DNA of 64,000 nucleotides from Amaurobius ferox (lineage: Eukaryota > Arthropoda > Arachnida > Araneae > Amaurobiidae). Below are positions 19,951 to 34,044 of the stretch, piece by piece (position 1 is the first letter of the stretch; each line of letters opens with the position of its first letter). A program made the translations under genes and the position numbers. The stretch lies in assembly GCA_951213105.1 (NCBI GenBank), contig OX578137.1, positions 77,906,104 through 77,970,103 of the forward strand. The letters are read 5' to 3'. The notes under the pieces are model-generated. The model ran no database searches and was not told where the DNA came from. It worked only from the letters and a program-made list of their open reading frames with translations.

Positions 19951-21348
19951 CTATCAGCATACCCGTTTTTCGTACGGAGCATGTAATATAAAGGAACTTA
20001 ACATTCACAATCATGTGCAAATTCCTATAGTATAATAAATGACATTGTTAATCGAAACATTTTATTAAACTATTTGATTTAATGCTCCTAAAAATAAATA
20101 TAAGAATCTCTATTCTCGCTTCCTGGTCCCGTTTGTAAACAAATTTACGGAAAATATTTTTTTTATTGTATTATTATTTTTTTTTATTTTATTATTTTAT
20201 TTTATTTTATTTTATTTTATTTATTATATTTTATTATTTTATTATTTTATTATAAAAAATTACCGAATTTAATATATTCACGAATATTAGAAGATATACC
20301 CGTGTATTTGTAGACTATTACACGTACTAAAACATATGAAACAGATGACTTCCTAAATTGAAAATATCAATTATCTCGTAATACTTAAACCTGAAAGCCG
20401 TAATTGAATCCAATATATACCAAAATGAAAGCGCTAAAATTGTATGGAAATAAAGATTAATATTATTTTTATTGTCGCAGATTAGAAGATATAGCCGTGT
20501 GATAGTAGAAGATTACCCATATTACAATAAGAGTTTCAAAAATATTTGACAACATAAAAAAGATGATATAATAAATTGAGAGATATCAATAATCCCCGTA
20601 ATGATTATCCGTACTACAACATATGAGTTTCTGAAATATTTGTCAAAATAAAACAGATGTCGTAATAAATTGTAAATACTAATAATCCTTGCAATCTTTA
20701 AACCAGAAGGCCGAAATTGGTTCCAATCTATGACTATATATGTCAAACTGTATGGCAATACACCTGTACTAATATCCTCGTAGATTAGAAGATATATACA
20801 TGCATTTATAGAAAATTACCCATACTGTGTACAATATATGAGTTTCAACCATTTTTGCAAAATAAAACTATAAAGTAATAAATTGGAAACATCAATAATC
20901 ACCGAAATTATCAATAATAATATAAACCTGAAGACAAATGATATAATCCAGTTAAAAATGCAATAACAATGAAATTTATTTCATATACATATCTTTATTA
21001 TTCAAATCGGAAAATATTTAATAAAAATTGTCTGTTGCATAAACTCATTGCATTTAATCCGTTGCTAAGCGACATGATATAATTATCTTCACATAAATTA
21101 GAAGAAAAAATATCATCTGCATAATGCTATCTTTTTCGAAGTTTTAATGGTGCGTTTTTAATTAACATCTAGATAAACGCTAGTAATAAAAACTCGACAC
21201 ATGGACTAAATTTCAAGTGGGACTAACCAAGTCAACCCCGAAAATTTTGTCCAAATAGCTGAAACCGTTCGTTCTCCCGTGATAAATAAAAAAATAAACA
21301 CACTAATAAACAAAAAAACAGTTGGATTTACAATGTTACTTATATAGA
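19951..21348 (-). mobile_element. Non-autonomous Helitron-like element
   Basis: On the minus strand it starts TCTATATAAGTAACATTG (TC at 21348), carries GGGAGAACGAACGGTTTCAG near the 5' end, and ends with CCGTACGAAAAACGGG (short stem-loop) then TATGCTGATAG at 19951 (CTAG in the sister copies). The 3' 400 bp match the Helitrons at 39.8 and 41.8 kb. Internal tandem units run from about 20280 to 20940. No Rep/helicase coding sequence is present, so it would depend on an autonomous partner. A (TTTTA)n tract lies at about 20156-20260. Confidence 0.78.
20280..20940 (-). repeat. Diverged internal tandem repeats of the Helitron
   Basis: Recurrent modules: TTAGAAGATATA (about 20287, 20482, 20785), ATATGAGTTTC or AAGAGTTTCAA, AATAAATTG.AA, ATCAATAATC and AACC.GAAG. 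Related units occur in the Helitrons at 40.1-40.7 and 42.0-42.4 kb. Confidence 0.65.
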
Positions 21349-21914
21349 TTATTGAAATTTTCGGTATATATATTAATTTACAATCTAAATGAACATTCTT
21401 ACGCTTCTAAAACAACAAATTAACGTAGAACAAGATTAAAATATGTCAATCAATTTGAAAAGTATCACCATCAGCAAAAGCAATGGAATGTCTCTGAGGA
21501 AAGGACGCACAGTATTTTGCATACATTAATTGAAAGAACTGCTTTGTCTTTCTTATTTGTCCTAACGACGGTTGCTGTCTTTTGGATCTGAAACCGCTTG
21601 ATATTTATTTTATGTTGCTTTATCAACCAATAATTAAAAAAATATACAAATTATAAATATTAAATGCGAGGTTCCTAATTTAATATTCAGATGCAAACAA
21701 TGCTACTCAAGTTCGAACTTTTGATTAATTTTTAGCAACATATGAAAGCAAGCGAACTCGTCTTATCTAATAAGTATAACGCGTCTTGCATTGTGAAACT
21801 TAAGTTTAAATTTTTATCGCTTTTTCACGCTCAATCCGCTGTTTAGGCACATGCTTCCAGGAATTATGCTGCAAAGCGAGCGCATTCATATTCTGCATAA
21901 AATTTGCCGAACTG
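21349..21914. other. No recognisable feature
   Basis: AT-rich, nothing assigned. Confidence 0.5.
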
Positions 21915-22060
21915 GTGAAAATGATTTTTAATGTCTCCTTAATTCATTCGTTTGAAAACTTTATCTAAACAGAAATTTCAGCACGACAGTATTTCCATTC
22001 TCCACCGTCGCATGCATTATTCATGAGCGCATGGTCTGCCCGCTTTGAACACTAGAGTTG
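21915..22060 (+). repeat. Dispersed repeat (copies at 14.1 kb inverted and 29.5 kb)
   Basis: Contains ATCTAAACAGAAATTTCAGC, ATTCATGAGCGCATGGTCTG. The 29.5-kb copy has ATCTAAACAGAAATTTCTGC and TTCACGAGCGTATGGTCCG in the same order. Confidence 0.7.
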
Positions 22061-22157
22061 TTTACTGTTCAGAAACCCGAATGATTTGAGATTTCATTCC
22101 TAACGATTTTATTCTACAAAGGAAGTATTGTTCAATTTAAAAATTTCACTTAAAAAA

Positions 22158-22923
<766 letters not shown>

Positions 22924-23159
22924 CGTCTTTATAATTAAATTTCCCCTTTGAAATGGTTATAAAAGGAAGACTAATGAAATGAACAGAATGTTATCAAACA
23001 TGGTAATAGTTTTCAGGAGGTCATGGGATTTTATTTTCCGCAAAAAAAAAAGTTCAAAAACTCACCGTCAGCCGGGAATGGCGCTGTATGCAATATCGTT
23101 AAACGGAATAAGACATGAAAACATCGATTTAAAAAGTTATTAATCGTTTTTAAAACGTG

Positions 23160-23878
23160 TTACAAATCATGTTCAATGTGGTTTCTACCATTTTCTGAAA
23201 GTAAGTTAAATCGCATTACTGTGTTCTCAAGAGTAGCTCTTAGCATATCAGGAGGAATGTTACGGACATGTCGGTGTTGTTGTTGTTGTTGAGACCCAGA
23301 CCGTCCGACCTACCAGAAAGGTGTTGTTGTTGTTGTTGAAACCCAGACCGTCCGACCTACCAGAAAGGTGTAAGGTAACAGTTTGGACGGCCAGGCAGTG
23401 CCACCCAATTTGGACCGGAACCCAGTGGGGGAGGCATCCACAGGGACCCTACCCTCCTTCCCCTACCACCAACCTCTCGGAAGGACTTACGGACCCACAT
23501 GTTTAACGTGATCGTACACCGCATGAACACGGCGGCAGTTTTTGGCAGTGGCTGGAATCGAACCCGGGCCTACCGAGTGCAACTCTAGCGCGCTAACAAA
23601 TGGGCTACCACGCTGGTGTATCACATTTTTCAATTCCGTCAAATTGTTTAAATTATCACCATATACAGTGGCTTTGAGGTAACCCCATAGCCAGAGGTCA
23701 CAGGGGTTGAGGTTTGGTGACCGGGGTGGCCAAGAATTGGGGAAGTGTCGGCTTACAATCCGGTCATTCGTGAAATATTGCTTAAGTAACTGTTTGACAC
23801 ATGTACCAATGTGAGGTGGAAACCCTTCCTGCATAAAAATCGTGGTATCTAAGCCAGTGTTTATGGAAATAACATAAG
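23160..23878 (-). pseudogene. Mariner-type transposase C-terminal fragment, split by a SINE
   Basis: From 23878 down the frame reads an IFMQEGFPPHIGTCVKQLL block, RHFPNSWPPRSPNLNPCD and LWLWGYLKATVYG, reaching LTELKNVIH. The SINE at 23277-23614 follows, and beyond it the frame resumes RHVRNIPPDMLRATLENTV and ends SENGRNHIEHDL, stop at 23160. WPPRSP.LNPCD with LWLWG is the third catalytic region of a Tc1/mariner transposase (D in PCD). The second catalytic D, expected in MQDG, is E here (MQEG). About 42 residues separate the two positions, more than in classical DD34D mariner. The N-terminal half and first catalytic D are absent. Inactive. Confidence 0.85.
23277..23614 (-). mobile_element. tRNA-headed SINE inserted in the snap-back arm, tail duplicated
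   Basis: The head at 23614 downward reads AGCGTGGTAGCCCATTTGTT. The B box (reverse of 23554-23564, GGTTCGATTCC) is intact. The terminal segment GGTAGGTCGGACGGTCTGGG occurs twice in tandem, each copy followed by a (CAA)n tract. The flanking duplication is only GGTG (23273-23276 and 23615-23618). The opposite arm at 23905-23916 shows the unoccupied site. Open frames through this interval at 23321-23506 and 23487-23915 mix SINE and transposase sequence. Confidence 0.9.
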
Positions 23879-24023
23879 CAATTTGGCGGAATTGAAAAAT
23901 GTGATACACCGACATGTCCGTAACATTCCTCCTGATATGCTAAGAACTACTGTTGAGAACGCAGTAATGCGAATTAACTTGCTTTCAGAAAATAGTGGAA
24001 GCCACATTGAACATGATTTGTAA
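23879..24023 (+). pseudogene. Inverted second copy of the transposase C terminus
   Basis: Reads LAELKNVIHRHVRNIPPDML and ends SENSGSHIEHDL before TAA at 24021-24023, in the same frame and at the same stop as the left-arm copy but on the other strand. It differs from the left arm at scattered bases. It is preceded directly by the fold point near 23878. No start or catalytic region. Confidence 0.85.
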
Positions 24024-24251
24024 CACGTTTTAGAAACGATTAAAAACTTTTTAAACCGATGTCTTCATATCTTATTTCATTTCACAATATTGCATACAGC
24101 GCCATTTCCCGCTGACGGAGAGTGTTTGAACTATGTTTTTTAAAAATAAAATCCCATGACCTCCTGTAAACTAGTACCAAGTTTGATAACATTCTGTCCA
24201 GTAGTTTTCCTTTTATGGCTATTTCAAAGTGGAACTTTAATTATAAAGACC

Positions 24252-24744
<493 letters not shown>

Positions 24745-24800
<56 letters not shown>
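24745..24800. repeat. (TA)n microsatellite
   Basis: About 56 bp of pure TA. Confidence 0.95.
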
Positions 24801-24801
<1 letters not shown>

Positions 24802-24932
24802 TTCATTGTAACTTCGTGTATATGTTTTATGGATTTTGGTTGAAGTTTAGAATAAATAAGATTTTATTTTAATGAAATAGATGGTTTCAGGATTTGTTAT
24901 TAAAAATCTGTATTGAAATTTGTAAAAAAATT

Positions 24933-24936
<4 letters not shown>

Positions 24937-25012
<76 letters not shown>
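24937..25012. repeat. (TA)n microsatellite
   Basis: About 76 bp of pure TA. The open frame 24913-25182 runs through it and is not a gene. Confidence 0.95.
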
Positions 25013-25015
<3 letters not shown>

Positions 25016-26097
25016 TTTTTAGAATCAATAAAATTTCTGATGAAAGTTATAAATTAGCACATTTTATGAAATTATTGAGTACAGCGACTAATAATGCATA
25101 TCCTTCCGAATTGGTTATTAAAATTATCAACTCAGTATATCAACTTCCACTGGATAACATCCAAGACAACTTTCCCAATTAGAGTGGCTAACATAAAAAG
25201 AAAAAGAAAAAAAAATATAATTACTTATTAATTATATAAATAAATGAAAATGAAAAATAATAAAATACACTAAAAAATTGGAAATATAAAAAATCGGAAA
25301 ATAAGATACATTAATATAAATATTTTTAATTTTATTTTCGCTATAAAATTGCAACTTTAACTAGTTTGATACTACGATTTGAGCTCCCTTATAATTGGTG
25401 TAAAGTGGCATTATCTGTTATCCATTTCTACTATGAATCACTTATTTGGTAGGAATTTTCAACTATGCTTCATGTTCATATTCTGTCTTACTTATATGGG
25501 TAATTTTCCTGTCTCCTCCTCTGACTCACTGGACGGGTCTGGGAGGCTCGCTGTGAACGTCAGTTCTGCCTCCTAGGTTGTATTTCTTCATGTTCATTCC
25601 GGTGCTTCTAGATATTTTTCATACTGTTAAAGTTGATCGCATATACACGTGGTGAAAGAAGAAGGGTTCCTGCCTCATGGTGATATAAATTGTCCTAATG
25701 CTTTTATCTTCAATTTTTGATATTTTGATGCCTGTATTCTGAGTTTGAGCATTTATAGTAATGCACTATTGCTCAGTCTGAAACAGGCATTTGTTTGGGT
25801 TAATTAAAATTAAATCCTCAGACCTGAAGATGAATTTAATTCTGATTAATCTTCGAATTTGAGCCGGTTCTGTTTTTTCTCTATTATCGGCATTATGGCC
25901 GTGGTTTTGCTTCTATGGTGATGTTAATATTTCACTATTAGTTGAATTAATTATTTTTATTATTTGAACGCAGAAAATAATATATATATATATATATATA
26001 TTATTTCTCCGTTCACATTTACATATTGTGCGCAGTATATCTACTTTAATTCATTTTAAATTTATGAGTGGCTTTCGAGACGGAAAATGTCCAATGA

Positions 26098-26100
<3 letters not shown>
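25013..26100. other. No recognisable feature; short (TA)n at 25979-26000
   Basis: A 65-codon open frame at 25379-25576 (plus) has a hydrophobic start but no recognised similarity. Around 25790-25855 TTAATTAAAATTAAATCC and TGAATTTAATTCTGATTAA form a weak inverted pair. Confidence 0.45.

Positions 26101-26134
<34 letters not shown>
26101..26134. repeat. (CA)n microsatellite
   Basis: Seventeen CA dinucleotides. Confidence 0.95.
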
Positions 26135-26136
<2 letters not shown>

Positions 26137-27045
26137 GATTTATAGTCAGATAATATACGTTTATCGAATCTTATGTCTACGTTCTCATCTATACAATATG
26201 CACAATACATTACCCAAAATGGACCCAAATCGCTTCAGCTATTTTCAAGAGTTCGAAGAGCCACCTTCGATTTTGAATATGATTTCATATTTAAACTACA
26301 TATAATTTTCGAAATTTGTTTCCTGTCTTCACATCTGCATAAAATATAAAACTTGTCATGAACATTTGTTCAAAATCATTTCAGTGATTTTCGAGGTAAC
26401 GAAGAACTAATTGTTTGACACCCGCCTACCCACCCACACACCCATAGACCTACAAAATACATTTATGATATCTAAAGACCCCAACGATGCATTTAAAAAT
26501 TAAAAAAAAATGACTTGTTAATAAATCACGATCACTATACTTTTTTTAAACTACAATAGGTTGAAAGGTTACTTAATCTATGCTAAGGTTATTTTATTTA
26601 AAAATCATCAATATGTGGTATTTGTCACAATTACTATCACAATTCTTTCTTCTAGCTCAGCGTCAGGAAGGTAAGACAAGATGGGAGTAGCATAAGGCGC
26701 TAACTAACCGTTATAAAAATATCTGATTTTTGCATAGTTTATGAAAAGAAAAATATTATAAATTTATTGAAATAATAAAAAATCTAATATAGTGAAGTTT
26801 TTTACTTGTACTACATTCTTCATTAAATCTAGTGTGCTCATACGTATATAATTCTGATTATGAATATATTATACAACAAAATGAGGATGTAACTTATTAA
26901 AACGACTATCAATAACAGTTAAAAAAACATTTTCTGTAAGGAAACTCATCCATCAGCTACAATGTAATCCAATCCGATGTAAGCAAACACGAATGGTGTT
27001 AAAGAAACACACGAATTTTAAAATTGAATAATTTATTATTACTGC
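26135..27045. other. No recognisable gene; possible repeat remnant 26230-26450
   Basis: TTTCAGTGATTTTCGAGGTAACGAAG and a CCCACCCACACACCC tract (about 26380-26445) resemble the motif/microsatellite pairing seen in other repeats, but no full element is visible. Confidence 0.4.
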
Positions 27046-27047
27046 AC

Positions 27048-27188
27048 CTTTCTCTCTCTCATCTGCCTCTCCTCTCGCTCTTTCACTCTCCCATCTCTCT
27101 CCATATCTCTCCATCTCCCTCTCCCTCACTCTCACTCTCACCTCTCTTTCCCACTCTCCCTCTTTCCTTCTCCACCTTTCTCTTACCC
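27048..27188. repeat. Polypyrimidine CT-rich tract
   Basis: About 140 bp of TC/CT-rich sequence. The 144-codon minus-strand open frame at 26953-27387 owes its length to it (Arg/Glu-rich low complexity) and is rejected as a gene. Confidence 0.9.
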
Positions 27189-27231
27189 CCAATACGTAGA
27201 TTATTAAAATAAATTTAATTTTTTTTAAACA

Positions 27232-27530
27232 GACGAACAAAAAATATATTTTTAAGTTTAATACATGTCTCGCATTATTATACCAGGAGACATAATGCAG
27301 TAAAAGTAAAGGCAAATGTATTTCATGGTTTAATAAATACTCCGAGCCATTATTAATGCTGTAAAAAGTGTAATTAACAAGAAGCATTCAAATATAAGTG
27401 CCAATTAGGAAAGAAAATTATCTTAATTTGTAAAAATCATTGAACCACAAACCTCAAAATAGTTTTTATTTGCTGATAAAATTTCTACTCTAATGAATTT
27501 TTTCTTTCATAGGTGCATCTCTTTTTTCTT
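27232..27530 (+). repeat. Dispersed 0.3-kb repeat, copy 2 of 3
   Basis: Shares ATACATGTCTCGCATTATTA, GGAGACATAATGCAG, TTAACAAGAAGCATTCAAAT, TTAGGAAAGAAAATTATCTT and CAAACCTCAAAATAG with the 18.5- and 33.7-kb copies. Confidence 0.75.
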
Positions 27531-28238
<708 letters not shown>

Positions 28239-28429
28239 CTGTGCGTGTGTGTGTGAATTTGCGAAATATTTTAGTATAATTGTTTTAGCATGAGCTCTCG
28301 TGAACAATTATCGTGAACAATTTGAAATTTTAATTCAATTTTTGTTTTCGGCTACAGGACGTATTTTTAAAGGCAACGTTACAAAAATGAAAATAAATTA
28401 TATATATCAAGTATTATTGGGTGGATCTT

Positions 28430-29018
28430 ATCCTTTTTGTCGTCAAACTTAAGAAAAAAACAAGCATTTAATAGATACATTTGAGCATACGTAGTCTTTT
28501 ATTTTAATTTTTGACTATTTTTTCGGGCCATGTTGCAAAAAAGCAGATTCTTTCTTTTTTTAATATACTAAAATCTAACTGGAAAGAGGGTAACCCACAA
28601 GTGATTTATCTACTAAATTTTGTGAAATTTGTCCAATTGGTACTTCAGCTGGAATGGATATAAACGATTTTTGCGGGCCATTTTGCAAAACAAGTCAAGC
28701 TATTTTTTTTACCAAATCATACCCAAAGTTAATCAGTAGTAGGGTAACCCACAAGTGACTTATTTATCAAATTTCGTGAAATTTGGCCAATTAGTTATTC
28801 CGTTAGTTTGAATACATAAATTGAGCAGATAGACGCACACACACACATACAAACAAACAAACAAATATAGACGCCCCTCTAAAAATCTTTTTTTTTGGAG
28901 GGGGTGGGGATTAGAGTACTTGAAATGTGTAGATCTGTCAAAAACTAGACTTGCGATTTTCGACCGGATTCTAAAATTTTCCCTATACATTGCCAAGCAT
29001 TTTAGGGAAAGTAAAAAA
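28430..29018 (-). mobile_element. Second type of hairpin-headed repeat, internally duplicated
   Basis: The reverse strand begins with a head ACTTTCCCTAAAATGC plus partner TATAGGGAAAATTTTAG, then GTCGAAAATCGCAAGTCTAG, a (TG)n tract (28835-28855), then AACGGAATAACTAATTGGCC and AAATTTCACGAAATTTG. The last block with GTAACCCACAAGTGA occurs twice (about 28583 and 28743), about 160 bp apart. It has the same plan as the ACTTTCC family but different sequence. It is related to 53840-54240. Confidence 0.65.
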
Positions 29019-29455
29019 ATGACACTCTCTTACGTTGAAGGGATTTTTTGGTTTCATATATTTTGACGCAGGAGGCCCATATTTTGCTTCAAAATCTTGT
29101 TAATTTAATTTAATTGTATTTATTTTATGTCATTACCTTTTAATATTTGTTTCATCAGCCAATAGTTTTAATTTACCTTTAATTGGATGATAACAACTTT
29201 TCAATATGTAATTACTAATTCATTAATAATTTTATCCTAATAAGCTTCAATATTGAACTTTTAGCTACTTTTTAGCAAAATATTTAAAGAAAAAAAAGCT
29301 GTTTAATTCTATTATTTTAACTTGCCTTCGTTTTATCACTGACGTTTAATTTTTACCTTTTCTTACACTTCATCTTTGGTTTATACACAAGTTTCTGTAG
29401 AATATGCTAAGAAGTAAATGGATTCCTATTCTCCACAAACTTTTCTGAATTGGAG
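29019..29455. other. No recognisable feature
   Basis: AT-rich, nothing assigned. Confidence 0.5.
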
Positions 29456-29600
29456 AGAATGCATTTTAATGCTTTTCCAATTCATCCATTTAAAAATTTC
29501 ATCAATCTAAACAGAAATTTCTGCACGGAATTGTTTGCATTCCCCACGATTGCATGCAGATTTCACGAGCGTATGGTCCGCTCATCAAACCACTGCAGCG
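29456..29600 (+). repeat. Dispersed repeat (copies at 14.1 and 21.9 kb)
   Basis: ATCTAAACAGAAATTTCTGC followed by TTGCATTCCCCACGATTGC and ATGCAGATTTCACGAGCG, in the order seen at 21.9 kb. Confidence 0.68.
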
Positions 29601-31185
29601 ATCTGTTTTGGGTTCGGAAAGCTGGTTGAAATAAGAGTTTATCGTAATATTTGTTTTCAGTTTCTACACATACATTTTTGTCCAATATGTATACTTTGTT
29701 GAGTAACAGACTGACTTTTAAATCGGTGGAATTCGGATATCCAACGTGAAACTACTGCTTTGGGACCAATCATACTACCAGATGCACTCCACCATCAATG
29801 TAAGAAATAACCTTAAATGACTCTACATTCCCTACTTGGAACAAAATTTTAATGCACAGCCCAAGCCTGGAGCAAATTTTAAAATAAAGGCAGATATATC
29901 CTTGACCTATCTGGGAAAATTAAATATCCAGGCCAGCCCTCTTCTAGATCATACCAATTTAGAAATAAGACCTGGATCGGCCTAAGAACTGATTTGGCAG
30001 AATAATTAGCTTTCGCATAAGTTTTTACAATTATATTTTATTGTAATTATATTGCAGTCAGAAATCATGAACTAGACCTCCGGTGTCTGGACAGATTTTG
30101 GAGAAACAACATGGGTATAAATGTACTAAATCAATGTATTTGATTTTAGTATTTGAGTTTATGAGTAGTTTAACAGGTAATATTTTACCTTATACGCAAT
30201 TAATTGAAATATGGCAAAACATATTTACAATAATTTTTTGACATTAATAAATTTCAGTCTTTAACACACTTTTTGTTATAAGTCCGACCAAGCTTGTCGA
30301 GCAAAATATTTGTACATCAAAACTTACTAGAGCAAGGCTTAAATCACATCTTTAAATCGAAGCCAGCTCTCAACTAATTCGATTGAAATCTGGAAATCGA
30401 ATAAAAAAATTAAGAGAACAAGCCTACTGGAGGTCAGAGCAGAGTCCGGGTGACGAAGCAAGTTTCGCCTACGCACAGCCTCATGCAGGCATCTGCACTA
30501 ATCCCATCCAGACGCCATTACACCGTAGTAAAAAATATATGTATATTTGTTGAGTGTTGGATGTATTTTGACTTAGCGACCCTAAATTCCTTCAATCGTC
30601 ACTACATAATGTAGTTTGGGAGACAATTGTGGAGTATAAGAATTCATTTAATCTCAAATTGACATGTAAAAAACAAAGAAAAAAGCAATCTGTGGTGCAC
30701 AAAAAGAAAATATAATAAAGTTGGGTACTTAGATTAATATTTTCGACATATCTTAACATGACCATAAATTAATCGTATTCGTGAAACTCATTATTAAATT
30801 ATACATTGCATTGTTTGCCGCTGATAACCCTCCAATTATTTATCTTTCGCGCGAGTTCTGTAAAAGAATATTAATTAATATAATAATAAATTGATTGCAC
30901 CATTTTAACTATAACAATAAATCATTTATTAACAACACAACATACTTAATTGGTTAATTATAACAATTATTCCTCTTGTTTGCGCCGGAGAGAGACAATG
31001 TGAGACCATTTGTAAAAATGCCTGAAATGTATTTAGACCTGATGTCATATTTAAGGAACACATGCCTTCAAGGCTGTCTTGTCGTTTTCACTCAGCAATT
31101 TTCATGCAGAAGTCGTGAATTTCGATATCACCTCTGGTAGAAATCATGCTGCATAATAATAATCATGCCGCATCATCATCATGGG
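29601..31185. other. No recognisable feature
   Basis: Somewhat less AT-rich near 29.7-30.0 and 30.4-30.5 kb. I find no open frame or repeat that I can name. Confidence 0.45.
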
Positions 31186-31590
31186 TCAGTCGGTTGGTCT
31201 GGGTCTTCAACTTTCAACTTCTCTTTTGCTCCTATTGGCCGCCTTCAGGCTGAAGATACAAGCATATTCTCAATTGGTTAACCTGTCACCCAATGTCATT
31301 GCTTTACCGTATTCTTAGATTCGTTCGACCCTTCTGTCTCGACGCCCCTAAATTTATGATTTTAATTGACCTTTGGGTCAGCGTGTCGTAAACACTGTCG
31401 TCATTGATACTGAAGGTATTGTCTGATGTTTCAGACACAATAAATAATGTACATGAAACTGTCTCACAATAACTAGTGTGAGATCCATTTCTGGTCTCAC
31501 ACAATCTACCAGAATCGGGAATCCAACCTCAATTAACTGATTTGCGCCTAGTTATCATACCAACTACAAAACTCCAACAATGGGGAAAAA
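31186..31590 (-). mobile_element. Possible SINE-like retroposon with tRNA-like head
   Basis: Near 31500-31580 the reverse strand reads TAGTTGGTATGATAACTAGG (A-box-like) and, about 35 nt later, GAGGTTGGATTCCCGA (B-box-like). Downstream it includes GTGTGAGACCAGAAATGG and an inverted GTGTGAGATCC. On the other side, GTCAGTCGGTTGGTCTGGG at 31186 resembles the plus-strand SINE tail. No target duplication found. Confidence 0.4.
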
Positions 31591-32162
31591 ACTTAAAATG
31601 ACCCACATTTTCTGACATCTGCATGAGATGAGGTCACAAAACCTCCCAGTTTGTCACCACAAAATAAATGTGTAATAGAATTCTATACTTATTTTAATTT
31701 TGAATTAGTATGCGGCGGTGAATAGGACAAGTGACTCTTGGATTTCTCTTATTTATGCTGCTACCTACATCACTCAGATTAGGCAAATCATTTCTTTGAT
31801 GATATTTACGTATGACTTTCTTATTGTAATATAATGCAATATTTTTTGTTAAAAATGCACAAAATTTTAGGGGGTCCAGGATGAAACATTTTCAATAAAA
31901 TGAACATTCCTTTCATTAAATTAAAATAAGTTTAAATAGAGAACAATTTAATGGTATAAATATTACGTAAAAGAGTTTGTTACATTTTAAAAAGTTGGTT
32001 TTCTGATATTTACTGTATGATGATACTTATAGCATGACATTAACATCTTATTTACACAGATATTGAATTCTGGAAAAGTGTTCCATATTTAAATTGATAT
32101 AACTCAAGAAGGATTAGAGATAGGACTATTTGAGTCACAAATTATTGACTGTAATAACTTAA
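31591..32162. other. No recognisable feature
   Basis: AT-rich, nothing assigned. Confidence 0.5.
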
Positions 32163-32166
32163 ATTT

Positions 32167-32367
32167 GTCTTCAGAATTTGTCTTCAGAATTTTGAGAGTT
32201 TTTATTAAAACTTTATTTTTTCTTATCAATTAATTTTTCTTTCAATTTAATTTTTTCTTACCAAAATTCTTCAGAATTTGTCTTCAGAATTTTGAGAGTT
32301 TTTATTAAAACTTTATTTTTTCTTATCAATTAATTTTTCTTTCAATTTAATTTTTTCTTACCAAAAT
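32167..32367 (+). repeat. Tandem duplication, 101 bp x 2, essentially identical
   Basis: CTTCAGAATTTTGAGAGTTT begins at 32181 and at 32282. The copies match through TTTCTTACCAAAAT. The near-identity implies a recent event. Confidence 0.93.
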
Positions 32368-33654
32368 ATCCCAAATACCAATTGTGTAACATTCATTATC
32401 CAACTATAAACTATTTTTATTTTTTAAATATAGTGTCTGATTATACTGTTTAATTCAGAATTAGATAAATTTTTAAAACTTCAATATTTTATGTTCAATT
32501 TTTTTCAACTATGTTAATAATGTTTATTTATTTTACATAGCACATTCACACCCAATAAAAGAAAAATATTTGTGTAAAAGATTTTGAAAAAGAAAAACAA
32601 AGGTATAAATAAGAGAAATAAAATTTTCCGTTCCAGAATCAATTAATCAGCATAAGGTGCTAACTTCCGTTACACCCTACTATTGATGACTCACATGCTT
32701 TCACTTAGTCTAACCGAATTCCAAGTCAAATGCAGCATGGTGGAAGATGTTGGTAGATGCCACAAATTCTAAATTTTTAATTTCTCATAAGTAGTATTGA
32801 GAAAGTATTGTTTTCACGAAAATTTTCGATTTCAAGATTTTGATGCCAATATATGTTTTAGGACTTCCTGAACACGTTTCGACTATTGTTGAAGTGATTT
32901 CTCTCTGATTTCTGAGGTAGATTTCTTGTGTACACGATATCAGCCACAAATATGGATTTTCACAAAACTTTATATCCCGCTTTGTTCTCAAAATATCTAG
33001 AACTAGATATAAATTTTTAAATTCGAGCGAACAAAATTTATTCGAAATATTATATTTATTGAGCATCGCAGCATAGGACAGCATTTGACATAATCATGCT
33101 TAAAATGATCACGAGACTTAATAGTTTCAATCATTGTTGTATTTTTTTGTTCGTGACATCATTAGTCCTCCCGGTGGTGCAAGTTATCCTGCGGGGGGTA
33201 CTTTGCTAAATTTGGTATCAAATGAAAGATTTTTTTCAAGTCCTTTAAAGTGAATTGTAGCAAGCTGTGGTTGTAATAATTTGGCTCCATGATACCAATT
33301 TTTAAAATTTTCCTTGCAAAATATGAAAAGAAAAATGAATTATAGTATGTGAAATTTAAGTTGAGCGGCATTCTAGTTAAGTTTAGTTATATTCCAGGCC
33401 TTTAAAAAGGCATAGCCAATCACGAGAGTGCGTGTCTTTGGTACTGGAGTTGAGAAGTTTTGCATAAAATAATAATAGAAGTCTCAGAATATAACATTTC
33501 GAAATTCATATCCACAGGGAAAACCATGTTTTAGAAACAGTATAATTCTATGCAGACGAAAGTAAATTCATGAATTTGATTATAAACGTACTTTGAGATT
33601 AAAATAATTGATAATAATGCAATCTTCTCTATCAAATGCGTAAGTTGCTTCTAA
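32368..33654. other. No recognisable feature
   Basis: A 99-codon minus-strand open frame at 32785-33084 and a 69-codon one at 33162-33371 have no recognised similarity and no coding context. Confidence 0.45.
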
Positions 33655-33965
33655 TTTTTTTTAAATAAGAATCTAGTTTTTAACTTACTGCATGTCTCTG
33701 ATTATTATGCCAGATAACATAATGAAGTAAAAGTAAAGGCCCACCAAGGTATAATATATTCTCAGAGTCATTTTTAAGATTGTAAAAAGAGTAATTAACA
33801 AGAAGCATTCAAATAAAGTACTAATTAGGAAAGAAACTTATCTTTGTTTGGAAATAATCATTGGAACTTAAACCTCAAAAGAATATTTTTACTGATCAAA
33901 CTTCTGTTTTAATGTAATTTTTTCATAAATATTATTTTCTTTCTTCCAATAAAACATTCCTCAAT
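33655..33965 (+). repeat. Dispersed 0.3-kb repeat, copy 3 of 3
   Basis: GCATGTCTCTGATTATTATG, AACATAATGAAGTAAAAGT, TTAACAAGAAGCATTCAAAT, TTAGGAAAGAAACTTATCT and TTTTAATGTAATTTTTTCA match the other two copies. Confidence 0.75.
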
Positions 33966-34044
33966 GTGGATATCGAAAAATAATTATTTTTATTTATAAA
34001 TGCTTTTTTCAAAATATGAAAAATGCATTTTTTAGCTTTTAGTT

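Noticed and set aside
26953..27387. 144-codon minus-strand open frame, Arg/Glu-rich centre
   Set aside because: Its length comes from the CT-rich tract at 27048-27188 and part of a dispersed repeat. No motif or gene context.
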